Assembly (NCBI RefSeq): GCF_030397665.1
Contig: NZ_JAPUBT010000007.1
Coordinates: 124,001 to 188,000 of the forward strand
From: Janthinobacterium sp. SUN073
Lineage (GTDB): Bacteria > Pseudomonadota > Gammaproteobacteria > Burkholderiales > Burkholderiaceae_D
Direction: 5' to 3'
DNA: 64,000 nucleotides
Shown here in pieces: positions 40,536-49,090 of the stretch. Numbering within the stretch: the first letter of the stretch is position 1; each line of letters begins with the position of its first letter. The position numbers and the translations under genes are program-made. Below the pieces are notes generated by a model. The model was given only the letters and a program-made list of their open reading frames with translations. It ran no database searches and was not told the DNA's origin.

Positions 40536-40745
40536 GCGTGGTGGGTTCCTTATGGAGACGTGCGGATGGAAAAAGAGGGTGTTCAGCGATCGAGTATAAA
40601 CGCAACAAAGCTGCGGCTGGAATTTTCCTGCCGCTTTTTTTACAAAAAATTTGCGCTATATCTTCGTCCAGCTGGCACCGAACGCATGCCATCGACTGCG
40701 ATCTGCGCCTAATTGAGGCAATCAGGCGCATCCCGCCCCCGACGC

Positions 40746-41867
40746 TTACACCTTGCGCACGACCACGCAGCCGATGGAATAGCCGGCGCCGAACGAGCAG
40801 ATGACGCCCATTGCGCCTGCCGCCATATCATCCTGATAGGTATGGAAGGCGATGATGGAACCGGCCGACGAGGTGTTGGCGTAGGTGTCGAGGATCACGG
40901 GCGCTTCGTTGGCCTCGGCGTCGCGGCCCAGGATCAGGCGCGCGATCAGCAGGTTCATGTTCAGGTTGGCCTGGTGCAGCCAGTAGCGGGAGACTTGCGC
41001 CACTTCCACGCCGGCCTTGGCCAGGGTCGCCTTGATCATCTCGGCCGCCATCGGGCACACTTCCTTGAAGACCTTGCGGCCTTGCTGGCGGAATAATTTG
41101 TCGGCCTTGCCCACGCCGGACTCGTCAAAACGGTTGAGGAAGCCGAAATTGTTGCGGATGGCATTCGAGAAGCGCGTTTTGAGTTCCGTGCCGATGATCT
41201 CGAACTGGTGCTTGGACACGGCCGTGTCCTTGGCTTCGACGATGATGGCGGTGCAGGCGTCGCCGAAAATGAAATGGCTGTCGCGGTCGCGCCAGTTCAG
41301 GTGGCCGCTGGTGATTTCGGGATTCAACACCAGCACGGCGCGCGCCTGGCCGCTTTGTACGGCGGCCACGGCTTGCTGGATGCCGAAGGTAGCGGACGAA
41401 CACGCCACGTTCATGTCAAAACCATACCCGTCGATGCCCAGCGCATCCTGCACTTCCACCGCCATGGCGGGGTAGGCGCGCTGCATATTGCTGCAGGCCA
41501 CCAGCACCATGTCGATGTCGGCCGGCGTGCGGCCGGCGCGCGCCAACGCATCGCGTGCGGCGGCGACGGCCATTTCCGCCTGCAAGGACAGTTCGTCATC
41601 GCCCCGTTCCGGGATGCGCGAGACCATGCGCGCCGGATCGAGGATGCCTTCTTTCTCCATCACGAAGCGCGACTTGATGCCGGACGCCTTTTCGATGAAG
41701 GCCACGCTCGACAGCTCCAGCGAAGTCACCGTGCCTGCGGCGATCGCGTCGGCGTGATCGGCATTGAATTTTTCTGCGTAGGCATTGAAGCAGATGACCA
41801 GCTCTTCGTTGGAGATCGAAAATGGCGGCGTGTACAGTCCGGTACCGCTGATGACGACTTGTTTCAT
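40746..41867 (-). CDS. beta-ketoacyl-ACP synthase III homologue
   Basis: 373 residues, longer than canonical FabH (about 317). The catalytic triad is C156 (NVACSSATFG), H298 (WLHQANLNM) and N331 (ANTSSAGS). Extra sequence lies near residues 25-65 and 215-265. It belongs to the FabH-like group that starts with ISGTGLYTPP and NEELV. It may start fatty acid chains or make a specialised ketone or quinolone-type product. It is not next to other fab genes, which points to a specialised or alternative role. Monocistronic. Confidence 0.85.
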   Translation of the reverse strand: MKQVVISGTGLYTPPFSISNEELVICFNAYAEKFNADHADAIAAGTVTSLELSSVAFIEKASGIKSRFVMEKEGILDPARMVSRIPERGDDELSLQAEMAVAAARDALARAGRTPADIDMVLVACSNMQRAYPAMAVEVQDALGIDGYGFDMNVACSSATFGIQQAVAAVQSGQARAVLVLNPEITSGHLNWRDRDSHFIFGDACTAIIVEAKDTAVSKHQFEIIGTELKTRFSNAIRNNFGFLNRFDESGVGKADKLFRQQGRKVFKEVCPMAAEMIKATLAKAGVEVAQVSRYWLHQANLNMNLLIARLILGRDAEANEAPVILDTYANTSSAGSIIAFHTYQDDMAAGAMGVICSFGAGYSIGCVVVRKV

Positions 41868-42054
41868 GGTTAAACTTTCAAATTTGGCAATCGGCGCGCT
41901 GCCGATAAGTGAAGCAAATTTTACACAAACGGGCTCGACTGTAGAGAGTTTCGTGTTGCGGGAGAGGGGGAAGTGTGGCGGAAGATTGATTTTTGTCGCG
42001 TGGAGCGGTTATCGGGGGGCATGGCGCCCCCCTCTGTGCTGCTGGCGCTGCTGC

Positions 42055-43497
42055 TTACTTCTTCTGTTCTTTCTTGACGTCGGCTTGCACCACCACCGGT
42101 TCGGCCTTGGCCAATTGCACCGGCAAACCCTTCAGGTGGTTCAGCGCCTGGTGCAATTGAAAATCGTCCTGGCTGCCAAATTCCAGCGGCTTGCGGGTCT
42201 TTTCCAGGGCGATGATGCGCAATTGCTCTTCCAACTCGTCGTTGACGGGCGCGGCCTTGGCGCTTTCCTGGTCGCGGTCGTTGCTCAGGTGCTTGGTCAG
42301 GTCTGCTTCGCGGATGCGCAAGCCGTTCAGGCCGTCGCCGTCCGCATTTTCATCGACCAGCAGGTCGGGCACGATGCCCTTGGCCTGGATCGAGCGGCCG
42401 TTCGGCGTGTAGTAGCGGGCCGTCGTCAGCTTGACGGCCGTGTCGGCCGTCAGCTGGCGGATGGTTTGCACGGAACCCTTGCCGAAGGTTGGCGTGCCGA
42501 TGATGGTGGCGCGCTTGTAATCCTGCAGGGCGCCGGCGACGATTTCCGAGGCCGAGGCCGACCCCGTGTTGACCAGCACCACCAGCGGCACTTTCTTGAT
42601 AGCGGCCGGCAATTTTGCCAGCGCATCGCCTTCCGAGCGGAAGGTATAGTATTCGGCGCGGCCGTAAAACACCTGTTTCGAGTCCGGCAGCTGGCCGTTG
42701 GTCGAGACGATGGCCGCGTCCTTCGGCAGGAAGGCGGCCGAGACGCCGATGGCGCCCTGCAGCACACCGCCCGGATCGTTGCGCAAGTCCAGCACCATGC
42801 CCTTGATGTGCGGGTCTTGCTGGTACAGGGCCGTGATCTGCGCGGCCATGTCGTCGACGGTCGGTTCCTGGAATTGCGACACGCGCAGCCAGGCGTAGCC
42901 CGGCTCGACCATCTTCGCCTTCACGCTCTTTTGATGGATTTCCTCGCGCGTGATGGTGAAGGCCAGCGGCTGTGGTTCATCCTTGCGGGCAATGGTCAGC
43001 GACACCTTGGTGCCCGGTTCGCCGCGCATGCGCTTGACGCTGTCGTCCAGGCTGACGCCTTTCACGGGCTGGCCATCCAGGCGTGTGATGAGGTCTCCGG
43101 CCTTGATGCCGGCGCGGTAGGCGGGTGAATCCTCGATGGGCGAGACGATCTTGATGTAGCCGTCTTCGCTCAGGCCAATTTCAATGCCCAGGCCGACGAA
43201 CTTGCCTTCGGAGCCTTCGCGCAGCTCGGCGTAGGCTTTCTTGTCGAGGTAGGCGGAATGGGGGTCGAGCGAGGCGACCATGCCGGAAATGGCGTCTTCC
43301 AGCAGTTTCTTGTCTTCCACCGGCTCGACGTAATCGGACTTGATCAGGCCAAACACATCGGCCAGCTGGCGCAACTCTTCCAGCGGCAGGGGCGGCTCGA
43401 CGGTCTTTTGTGCCATGGCCGAAAATTGCAGCGACACGGCGACGCCGGCCACCACGCCCAGGCCAATCAAGCCGGTATTTTTGAGTTTGCCCATCAT
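42055..43497 (-). CDS. ctpA: carboxy-terminal processing protease, S41 family
   Basis: 480 residues. An N-terminal membrane anchor or signal (about 7-29) is followed by a PDZ domain (about 95-175; GLGIEIGLSEDGYIKIVSPIEDSPAYRAGIKAGDLI) and the S41 catalytic domain. The Ser-Lys dyad is S315 (GSASASEIVAG) and K340 (TFGKGSVQ). The tail is charged. CtpA-type enzymes cut periplasmic substrates at the C-terminus, including peptidoglycan hydrolases. It is preceded upstream by a 324-base intergenic stretch shared with the next gene. Two adjacent ATG codons (43497/43494) are possible starts. Confidence 0.93.
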   Translation of the reverse strand: MMGKLKNTGLIGLGVVAGVAVSLQFSAMAQKTVEPPLPLEELRQLADVFGLIKSDYVEPVEDKKLLEDAISGMVASLDPHSAYLDKKAYAELREGSEGKFVGLGIEIGLSEDGYIKIVSPIEDSPAYRAGIKAGDLITRLDGQPVKGVSLDDSVKRMRGEPGTKVSLTIARKDEPQPLAFTITREEIHQKSVKAKMVEPGYAWLRVSQFQEPTVDDMAAQITALYQQDPHIKGMVLDLRNDPGGVLQGAIGVSAAFLPKDAAIVSTNGQLPDSKQVFYGRAEYYTFRSEGDALAKLPAAIKKVPLVVLVNTGSASASEIVAGALQDYKRATIIGTPTFGKGSVQTIRQLTADTAVKLTTARYYTPNGRSIQAKGIVPDLLVDENADGDGLNGLRIREADLTKHLSNDRDQESAKAAPVNDELEEQLRIIALEKTRKPLEFGSQDDFQLHQALNHLKGLPVQLAKAEPVVVQADVKKEQKK

Positions 43498-43778
43498 TGC
43501 ACCTTTGCAGCTAGCGTGTCTTGCATAAGCGCCAGTCCCCGTGGAGCGGCGCTTTCCTGAAAGTATAGACCTGAATCTCTGCCGGTGTGGGCCGGCCGTG
43601 GAAAAAGCGTGGCTGGGCCCAGTCTACGCGCGAAAACGGGGCTGTCAGCTTGCCATATGTTGCGGTTTTGTATGCGATGTATAGTTACTCTTGAGGGGAG
43701 TAAGCATTTGTAAGAGTCGAAAAAAAGCGTGTGCGGCGGCCCTATAGTGGATTCGCATTCTCGACCCGAAGTGGTTTT

Positions 43779-43808
43779 GCCTGCGTCTGCGGACGCAGGC
43801 TTTTTTTT
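43779..43808 (+). terminator. terminator or attenuator in the leader of the Spy-like gene
   Basis: GCCTGCGTC (43779-43787) pairs perfectly with GACGCAGGC (43792-43800) around TGCG, followed by eight T. It ends 13 bases before the ATG of the next gene, with no gene upstream on this strand. In the 324 bases between the flanking genes it is the main structure, with a smaller TTACTC/GAGTAA hairpin at 43685-43703. Confidence 0.8.
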
Positions 43809-43821
43809 ATCCGGAGCCCCC

Positions 43822-44391
43822 ATGACATCGCTGACCTTTCTCCCCGCCGTGCGCCGTCTCGGCCTGGCTTTCCTGCTGGGCACTACCGCCTTGACCGCCT
43901 CGGCCGTGCCAATCGCCGAGATGCGCCTGGAAGACTTGTTGCCGATGGCGCCCGATTTCAGGATGGAATTGAAACTCAATGCGAATCAGACCACCTTGTG
44001 GCAGCAGGTGGAAGGGAAAACCCGTCAACTCTTGCGCGAACGCAAGGCGCGCCGCGAACGGCTGCAAGCGGCTGTGACGCAGGGCTTGCAAACGCCCCGG
44101 CTGGAGTTGCGCGACCTGCTCGCCGGCCTGGACACGGAAAGCACGCAGAGCCTGGCTGAAGAAAAGCAGGTGCGCGAGTGGTGGCTCAGCGTCAACGATG
44201 CCCTGGACGAGCAGCAGCGCCAGGCGGTGGCCCAGTTCATCGCCGGGCAGATGGCGCGCGTGATGGATGCCGCCGTACCCCACAATGAATCGCGCGGCGC
44301 GCCCGCTGGCGAACACGGCGGGCGCAAGGGCGGCAAGGGAGGCGTGAGCATGGGCAGCGGGGGCGCCGGCATGACGCTACCCGCCAACTGA
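43822..44391 (+). CDS. Spy/CpxP-like periplasmic protein
   Basis: 189 residues from ATG 43822, with CGGAG upstream. A signal peptide (about 1-29) ends in ASA before VPIAEMRL. The mature part is strongly helical with a charged middle (QLLRERKARRERLQAAVTQGL), like the LTxxQ-motif Spy/CpxP chaperones, though the exact LTxxQ repeats are degenerate. The tail is Gly/Ser-rich. A perfect terminator sits right before its ribosome binding site, so its expression may be set by read-through. A stress-related role is an inference. Confidence 0.7.
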   Translation: MTSLTFLPAVRRLGLAFLLGTTALTASAVPIAEMRLEDLLPMAPDFRMELKLNANQTTLWQQVEGKTRQLLRERKARRERLQAAVTQGLQTPRLELRDLLAGLDTESTQSLAEEKQVREWWLSVNDALDEQQRQAVAQFIAGQMARVMDAAVPHNESRGAPAGEHGGRKGGKGGVSMGSGGAGMTLPAN

Positions 44392-44535
44392 GGGGCTAAC
44401 TGAGAGGCAATCCCGGGGCAAAGGATGGCCAAATGGCCTGGTCGCGTGCTACATTCCGGCAGCGCCTGGCGCGGCGGGCTATCCGCCCGCAGCTATCTGC
44501 CCGGTCTTTTTTGATATGCCCCATAAGGACAATCC

Positions 44536-46620
44536 GTGAATCGCTATCTCTTGAGCAGTCTGACCCTGACCCTGTTGGCTGCGTTTGCCCATGCCGCCGA
44601 ACCCGTATCGGCCGTGGCGGCACCGACCGTGGCGCCCAATGTCGCACCTTCCGCGCCTGCCGCCGCTGGCGTCGTTTCCGGCATCGACGTACAGTACATC
44701 GACCCCGCCGTGCGCGTGCAGGATGACTTTTTCACCCATTTGAATGGCAAGTGGCTGGCCACGGCCGAGATTCCTGCCGACAAGTCGAGCTGGGGTTCGT
44801 TCGCCAAGTTGCGCGATGACACCACGCCGCAATTGCGCGGCATCATCGTAGCCACGCAACAAGATAAAAACAAGAAGGCCGGTTCCGAAGCGCAGAAAAT
44901 CAGTGACCTGTACGCCAGCTATATGGATGAAGCCCGCCTCGATGCGCTGGGCACGAAGCCGCTGGCCGGCGAACTGAACCGCATTCGCTCGCTGCGCGAC
45001 AAGAAGGGCGTGCCCGCCCTGATCGCCCACCTGAGCCAGACGGGCGTGTCGACCCCGTATGCCGTGTATGTGGGCCAGGATGCGCGTGCCTCGACGAAAT
45101 ATGCCGCGTATGTGAGCCAAAGCGGCCTGGGCATGCCCGACCGCGACTACTACCTGGAAGCCAAGCAGGCTGGTATCAAAGAAAAGTACCAGGCGCACGT
45201 GGAAAAAATGCTGGCCATGGCCGGCGACAAGAACGCCGCCGCGCGCGCCAAGGCGGTCGTTGCGCTGGAAACATCGCTGGCTGAAGTGCAATGGACCAAG
45301 GTCGAGAACCGCGACCCGGTAAAGCGCTACAACAAGACCGATATCAACAAGCTCAACGACCTGACCCCTGGCTACGACCTGAAGTCCGGCCTGGCCGCGC
45401 TGGGCATCGCCAACAAGGTCGATTACGTCATCGTCAACCAGCCCAGCTACCTGGCCGGCTACAACAAGGTGCTGGCTAGCACCGACCTGGACACCCTGAA
45501 AGCGTATTTCGAATGGCAGTTGTTGCGCAGCTATGCCAGCTACCTGTCGAAAAACTTCGTCGATGAGAGCTTTGCCTTCTACGGCACGGTACTCAGTGGC
45601 GTGACGGAAAACCAGCCGCGCTGGAAGCGTGGCGTGGGCGCCGTCGAAGGCGTGCTGGGCGAAGCCGTCGGCAAGCTGTATGTCGCGCAATATTTCCCGG
45701 CAGAGCGCAAGGCGCACATGCAGGAACTGGTGAAAAACGTGCTGGCAGCCTACAAGGACAGCATCGACACCCTGGACTGGATGAGCCTTGACACCAAGAA
45801 AGAAGCGCAAGCCAAGCTGGCCAAGTTCACGCCGAAGATCGCCTATCCGAACCAATGGCGCGATTACACGAAGCTGCAAATCGTCCAGGGCGACCTGGTG
45901 GGCAACATGATGCGCGCCGCCAATTTTGGTTCCGCGCGCCAGGTGGCCAAGCTGGGCAAACCGATCGACCGCGAAGAGTGGGGCATGACGCCGCAGACGG
46001 TGAACGCGTATTACAGCTCGACGATGAATGAAATCGTCTTCCCCGCGTCCATCCTGCAGCCGCCGTTCTTTGACGCCAACGCGGACGACGCCGTCAACTA
46101 TGGCGCCATCGGCGCCGTCATCGGCCATGAAATCAGCCACGGCTTCGACGACAAGGGCAGCCAGTCCGATGGTGACGGCAATCTGCGCGACTGGTGGACC
46201 CCGGCCGACCGCAAGAACTTCGCGGCCAAGGCCGATGCGCTGACCAAGCAATACGACGGCTACAGCCCATTGCCGGGCTACCACGTCAACGGCGCGCTGA
46301 CCCTGGGCGAAAACATCGCCGACAACTCGGGCGTGGCGATCGCCTACAAAGCCTACAAGATCTCGCTGGGTGGCAAGCCGGCGCCCGTGCTCGATGGCTT
46401 GACGGGCGACCAGCGTTTCTACATGGGCTTTGGCCAGGTCTGGCGCAGCAAAATGCGCGAAGCGCAGCAGATCGTGCAGATCAAGACCGACCCGCATTCG
46501 CCGGGCCAGTACCGCGCGAATGGCACCATGGTCAACCAGCCTGGCTTCTATGAAGCGTTTGGCGTGAAACCGGGCGACAAGATGTATGTCGCCCCGGAAA
46601 ACCGCGTCATTATCTGGTAA
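44536..46620 (+). CDS. M13 family zinc metallopeptidase (PepO/neprilysin type), copy 1
   Basis: 694 residues from GTG 44536, with AAGGAC upstream. A signal peptide (about 1-20, AHA) and an Ala/Pro linker (about 21-48) are followed by the M13 N-terminal domain and the catalytic domain. The zinc site is HEISH with H531, E532 and H535, and the glutamate of GENIADNSG is the third ligand. The final residues (VIIW) match the M13 C-terminal Trp. It should degrade peptides in the periplasm. A second copy follows 182 bases downstream. Confidence 0.94.
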   Translation: MNRYLLSSLTLTLLAAFAHAAEPVSAVAAPTVAPNVAPSAPAAAGVVSGIDVQYIDPAVRVQDDFFTHLNGKWLATAEIPADKSSWGSFAKLRDDTTPQLRGIIVATQQDKNKKAGSEAQKISDLYASYMDEARLDALGTKPLAGELNRIRSLRDKKGVPALIAHLSQTGVSTPYAVYVGQDARASTKYAAYVSQSGLGMPDRDYYLEAKQAGIKEKYQAHVEKMLAMAGDKNAAARAKAVVALETSLAEVQWTKVENRDPVKRYNKTDINKLNDLTPGYDLKSGLAALGIANKVDYVIVNQPSYLAGYNKVLASTDLDTLKAYFEWQLLRSYASYLSKNFVDESFAFYGTVLSGVTENQPRWKRGVGAVEGVLGEAVGKLYVAQYFPAERKAHMQELVKNVLAAYKDSIDTLDWMSLDTKKEAQAKLAKFTPKIAYPNQWRDYTKLQIVQGDLVGNMMRAANFGSARQVAKLGKPIDREEWGMTPQTVNAYYSSTMNEIVFPASILQPPFFDANADDAVNYGAIGAVIGHEISHGFDDKGSQSDGDGNLRDWWTPADRKNFAAKADALTKQYDGYSPLPGYHVNGALTLGENIADNSGVAIAYKAYKISLGGKPAPVLDGLTGDQRFYMGFGQVWRSKMREAQQIVQIKTDPHSPGQYRANGTMVNQPGFYEAFGVKPGDKMYVAPENRVIIW

Positions 46621-46656
46621 GCCCTGTCGTGATGAAAACGTAATCCTGTAGCAACA

Positions 46657-46684
46657 AAAGAGACCACCTTGCGTGGTCTTTTTT
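46657..46684 (+). terminator. Rho-independent terminator between the two M13 genes
   Basis: AGACCAC-CTTGC-GTGGTCT stem-loop (46661-46679) followed by a T-run. The second M13 gene therefore needs its own promoter. Confidence 0.92.
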
Positions 46685-46802
46685 GCATTCTGGCCAAAGT
46701 TCTTTCTGTCATTTCAGCCGGTATGCTACAGTCAAAAACCGGGCCAGAAGCCCTGGGCCTTCTGACCCTTATATTCCACACAATATAATATAGAGGACAA
46801 CC

Positions 46803-48872
46803 GTGAATCGTTATTTGTTAAGTGCATTGACCCTGAGTTTGCTGGCCGGCGTGTCCGGCATGGCTGGCGCCGCTGATACGGCCAAGAAAGCCGCTGCCGC
46901 TCCCGCCGTCGCGGCCGCCGCGCTGACGTCTGGCATCGCCGTCGAATACGTCGATCCTGCCGTGCGCGCGCAGGACGACCTGTTCCAGCACCTGAATGGC
47001 AAATGGCTGGCGGAAACCGTGATTCCTGCCGACAAGTCGAGCTGGGGCAGCTTTGCCAAGCTGGCCGACGATACGCAAACGCAGCTGCGCGGCATCGTCG
47101 AAGGCGCCAGCGCCGACAAGGCCCGCGCGGCCGGCTCGAATGCCCAGAAAATCGGTGATTTTTATAACAGTTTCATGGATGAAGCCAAGCTGGAAAGCCT
47201 GGGCCTGACGCCCTTGAACGCGGAGCTGGCGAAGATCGCCGCACTGCAGGACAAGGCCGAGTTGCCAGCCGTGATCGCCCACTTCAGCAAACTGGGCGTG
47301 ACCTCGCCGTACGACTTCGGCATCCACCAGGACGCCAAGGATTCCACCAAATACGTGGCCGACATCGTGCAAAGCGGCCTGGGCTTGCCTGACCGCGATT
47401 ACTACCTGGAAGCGGGCAAGGCCGACACGCGCGCCAAATACCTGGCCCACGTGGAAAAAATGCTCAGCCTGGCCGGCGACGCGAATGCTGCTGCCAACGC
47501 CAAGGCTATCCTCGCGCTGGAAACGGACTTGGCCAAGGCGCAATGGAGCAATGTGCAGAACCGCGACCCCGTCAAGACCTACAACAAGGTGGAACTGGCG
47601 AAACTGGCCGCCGTGGCGCCAGGCTACGACTGGGCCCGCTACCTGAAGGACACGGGTATCGCCGGCAAGGTCAATTACGTGATCGTCAGCCAGCCCAGCT
47701 ACCTGAAAGGCTTTGCCGAGATCGCCAACAAGACGCCGCTGGACACATGGAAAGCGTACTTCCAGTGGCACTTGCTGCACGCCAATGCCGGCTACCTGCC
47801 GAAAGCGTATGTCGATGAAAACTTCGCGTTTTACGGCACCACGCTGACGGGCGTGACGGAAATGCGTCCGCGTTGGAAACGTGGCGTGGGCGCCGTCGAA
47901 GGCGCGCTGGGCGAAGCCGTGGGCCAGCTGTACGTGGAGCAATATTTCCCGGCCGAGCGCAAGGTGCGCATGGAAGCGCTGGTGAAAAACCTGATGACGG
48001 CCTATCAGCAAAGTATCGACAAGCTCGACTGGATGAGCCCCGTCACCAAGAAACAGGCGCAAATTAAACTGGCCAAGTTCACCACCAAGATCGGCTACCC
48101 GAACAAATGGCGCGATTACTCGGGCCTGACGGTGGCGCCGGACGATTTGATCGGCAACATCCAGCGTTCGCACCTGCTCAACTACAACCGCGAATTGAAC
48201 AAGCTGGGCCAGCCTATCGACCGCGACGAGTGGGGCATGACGCCGCAGACCGTGAACGCCTATTACAACCCGGAACTGAACGAGATCGTCTTCCCGGCCG
48301 CCATCCTGCAAGCGCCGTTCTTCGACGCCAAGGCGGACGACGCCGTCAACTATGGCGCCATCGGCGGCGTGATTGGCCATGAAATCAGCCATGGTTTCGA
48401 TGACCAGGGCGCCCAATATGACGGCGACGGCAACCTGCGCGACTGGTGGACCAAGGCCGACCATAAAAACTTCGCCAAGAAAACCAAGCAACTGGTGGCG
48501 CAGTACAACAGCTTCAGCCCCATCCCTGGCCACTTCGTCAACGGCGAACTGACCCTGGGCGAGAACATCGCCGACAATTCCGGCGTGGCGATCGCGTATA
48601 AGGCGTACAAATTGTCGCTGAATGGCAAGAAAGCCCCCGTCATCGACGGTTTCACGGGCGAGCAGCGTTTCTATGCGGGTTTTGCCCAGGTCTGGCGCAT
48701 GAAGATGCGTGAAGCGCAGCAACTGGTCTTGCTGAAAACGGACCCGCACTCGCCAGGCCAGTTCCGCGCCAACGGCACCATGCGCAACCAGCCCGGCTTC
48801 TATCAAGCCTTCGACGTGAAACCGGGCGACAAGATGTATCTGCCACCGAAAGACCGCGTCATCATGTGGTAA
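46803..48872 (+). CDS. M13 family zinc metallopeptidase, copy 2
   Basis: 689 residues from GTG 46803, with GAGGAC upstream. It is a close paralogue of the preceding gene: same start context, same signal-peptide pattern (NRYLLSALTLSLL), zinc site HEISH at H526-H530, GENIADNSG, and a C-terminal VIMW. The Ala-rich linker and some loops differ, for example around NADNSG-flanking residues and the central substrate domain. Each gene has its own terminator, so they are separate transcription units. Different substrate preference is an inference. Confidence 0.94.
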   Translation: MNRYLLSALTLSLLAGVSGMAGAADTAKKAAAAPAVAAAALTSGIAVEYVDPAVRAQDDLFQHLNGKWLAETVIPADKSSWGSFAKLADDTQTQLRGIVEGASADKARAAGSNAQKIGDFYNSFMDEAKLESLGLTPLNAELAKIAALQDKAELPAVIAHFSKLGVTSPYDFGIHQDAKDSTKYVADIVQSGLGLPDRDYYLEAGKADTRAKYLAHVEKMLSLAGDANAAANAKAILALETDLAKAQWSNVQNRDPVKTYNKVELAKLAAVAPGYDWARYLKDTGIAGKVNYVIVSQPSYLKGFAEIANKTPLDTWKAYFQWHLLHANAGYLPKAYVDENFAFYGTTLTGVTEMRPRWKRGVGAVEGALGEAVGQLYVEQYFPAERKVRMEALVKNLMTAYQQSIDKLDWMSPVTKKQAQIKLAKFTTKIGYPNKWRDYSGLTVAPDDLIGNIQRSHLLNYNRELNKLGQPIDRDEWGMTPQTVNAYYNPELNEIVFPAAILQAPFFDAKADDAVNYGAIGGVIGHEISHGFDDQGAQYDGDGNLRDWWTKADHKNFAKKTKQLVAQYNSFSPIPGHFVNGELTLGENIADNSGVAIAYKAYKLSLNGKKAPVIDGFTGEQRFYAGFAQVWRMKMREAQQLVLLKTDPHSPGQFRANGTMRNQPGFYQAFDVKPGDKMYLPPKDRVIMW

Positions 48873-48904
48873 GCCATCTTTCGGCTGGATAGAAATATGT
48901 TAGC

Positions 48905-48940
48905 AATGCCGCCCGGTTTACGCCGGGCGGCATTTTTTTT
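48905..48940 (+). terminator. Rho-independent terminator after second M13 gene
   Basis: AATGCCGCCCGG pairs with CCGGGCGGCATT around TTTACG, followed by a T-run. The stem core GCCGCCCGG recurs in the terminator at 51023, so the chemoreceptor gene is framed by two look-alike terminators. Confidence 0.93.
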
Positions 48941-49090
48941 GCTTGCTTGCCAGCCGTATACAGCGAAGTGTTGCGTGCGTTGGCAGTGATTTTCCTTGCT
49001 CGTTGACAACGAAGATTGAAGCGCCTATATCTGGATGAAAACAAGAATAAACCTGTGTAGCGCCCCATATGTCATCAAAAAGGAAACATT

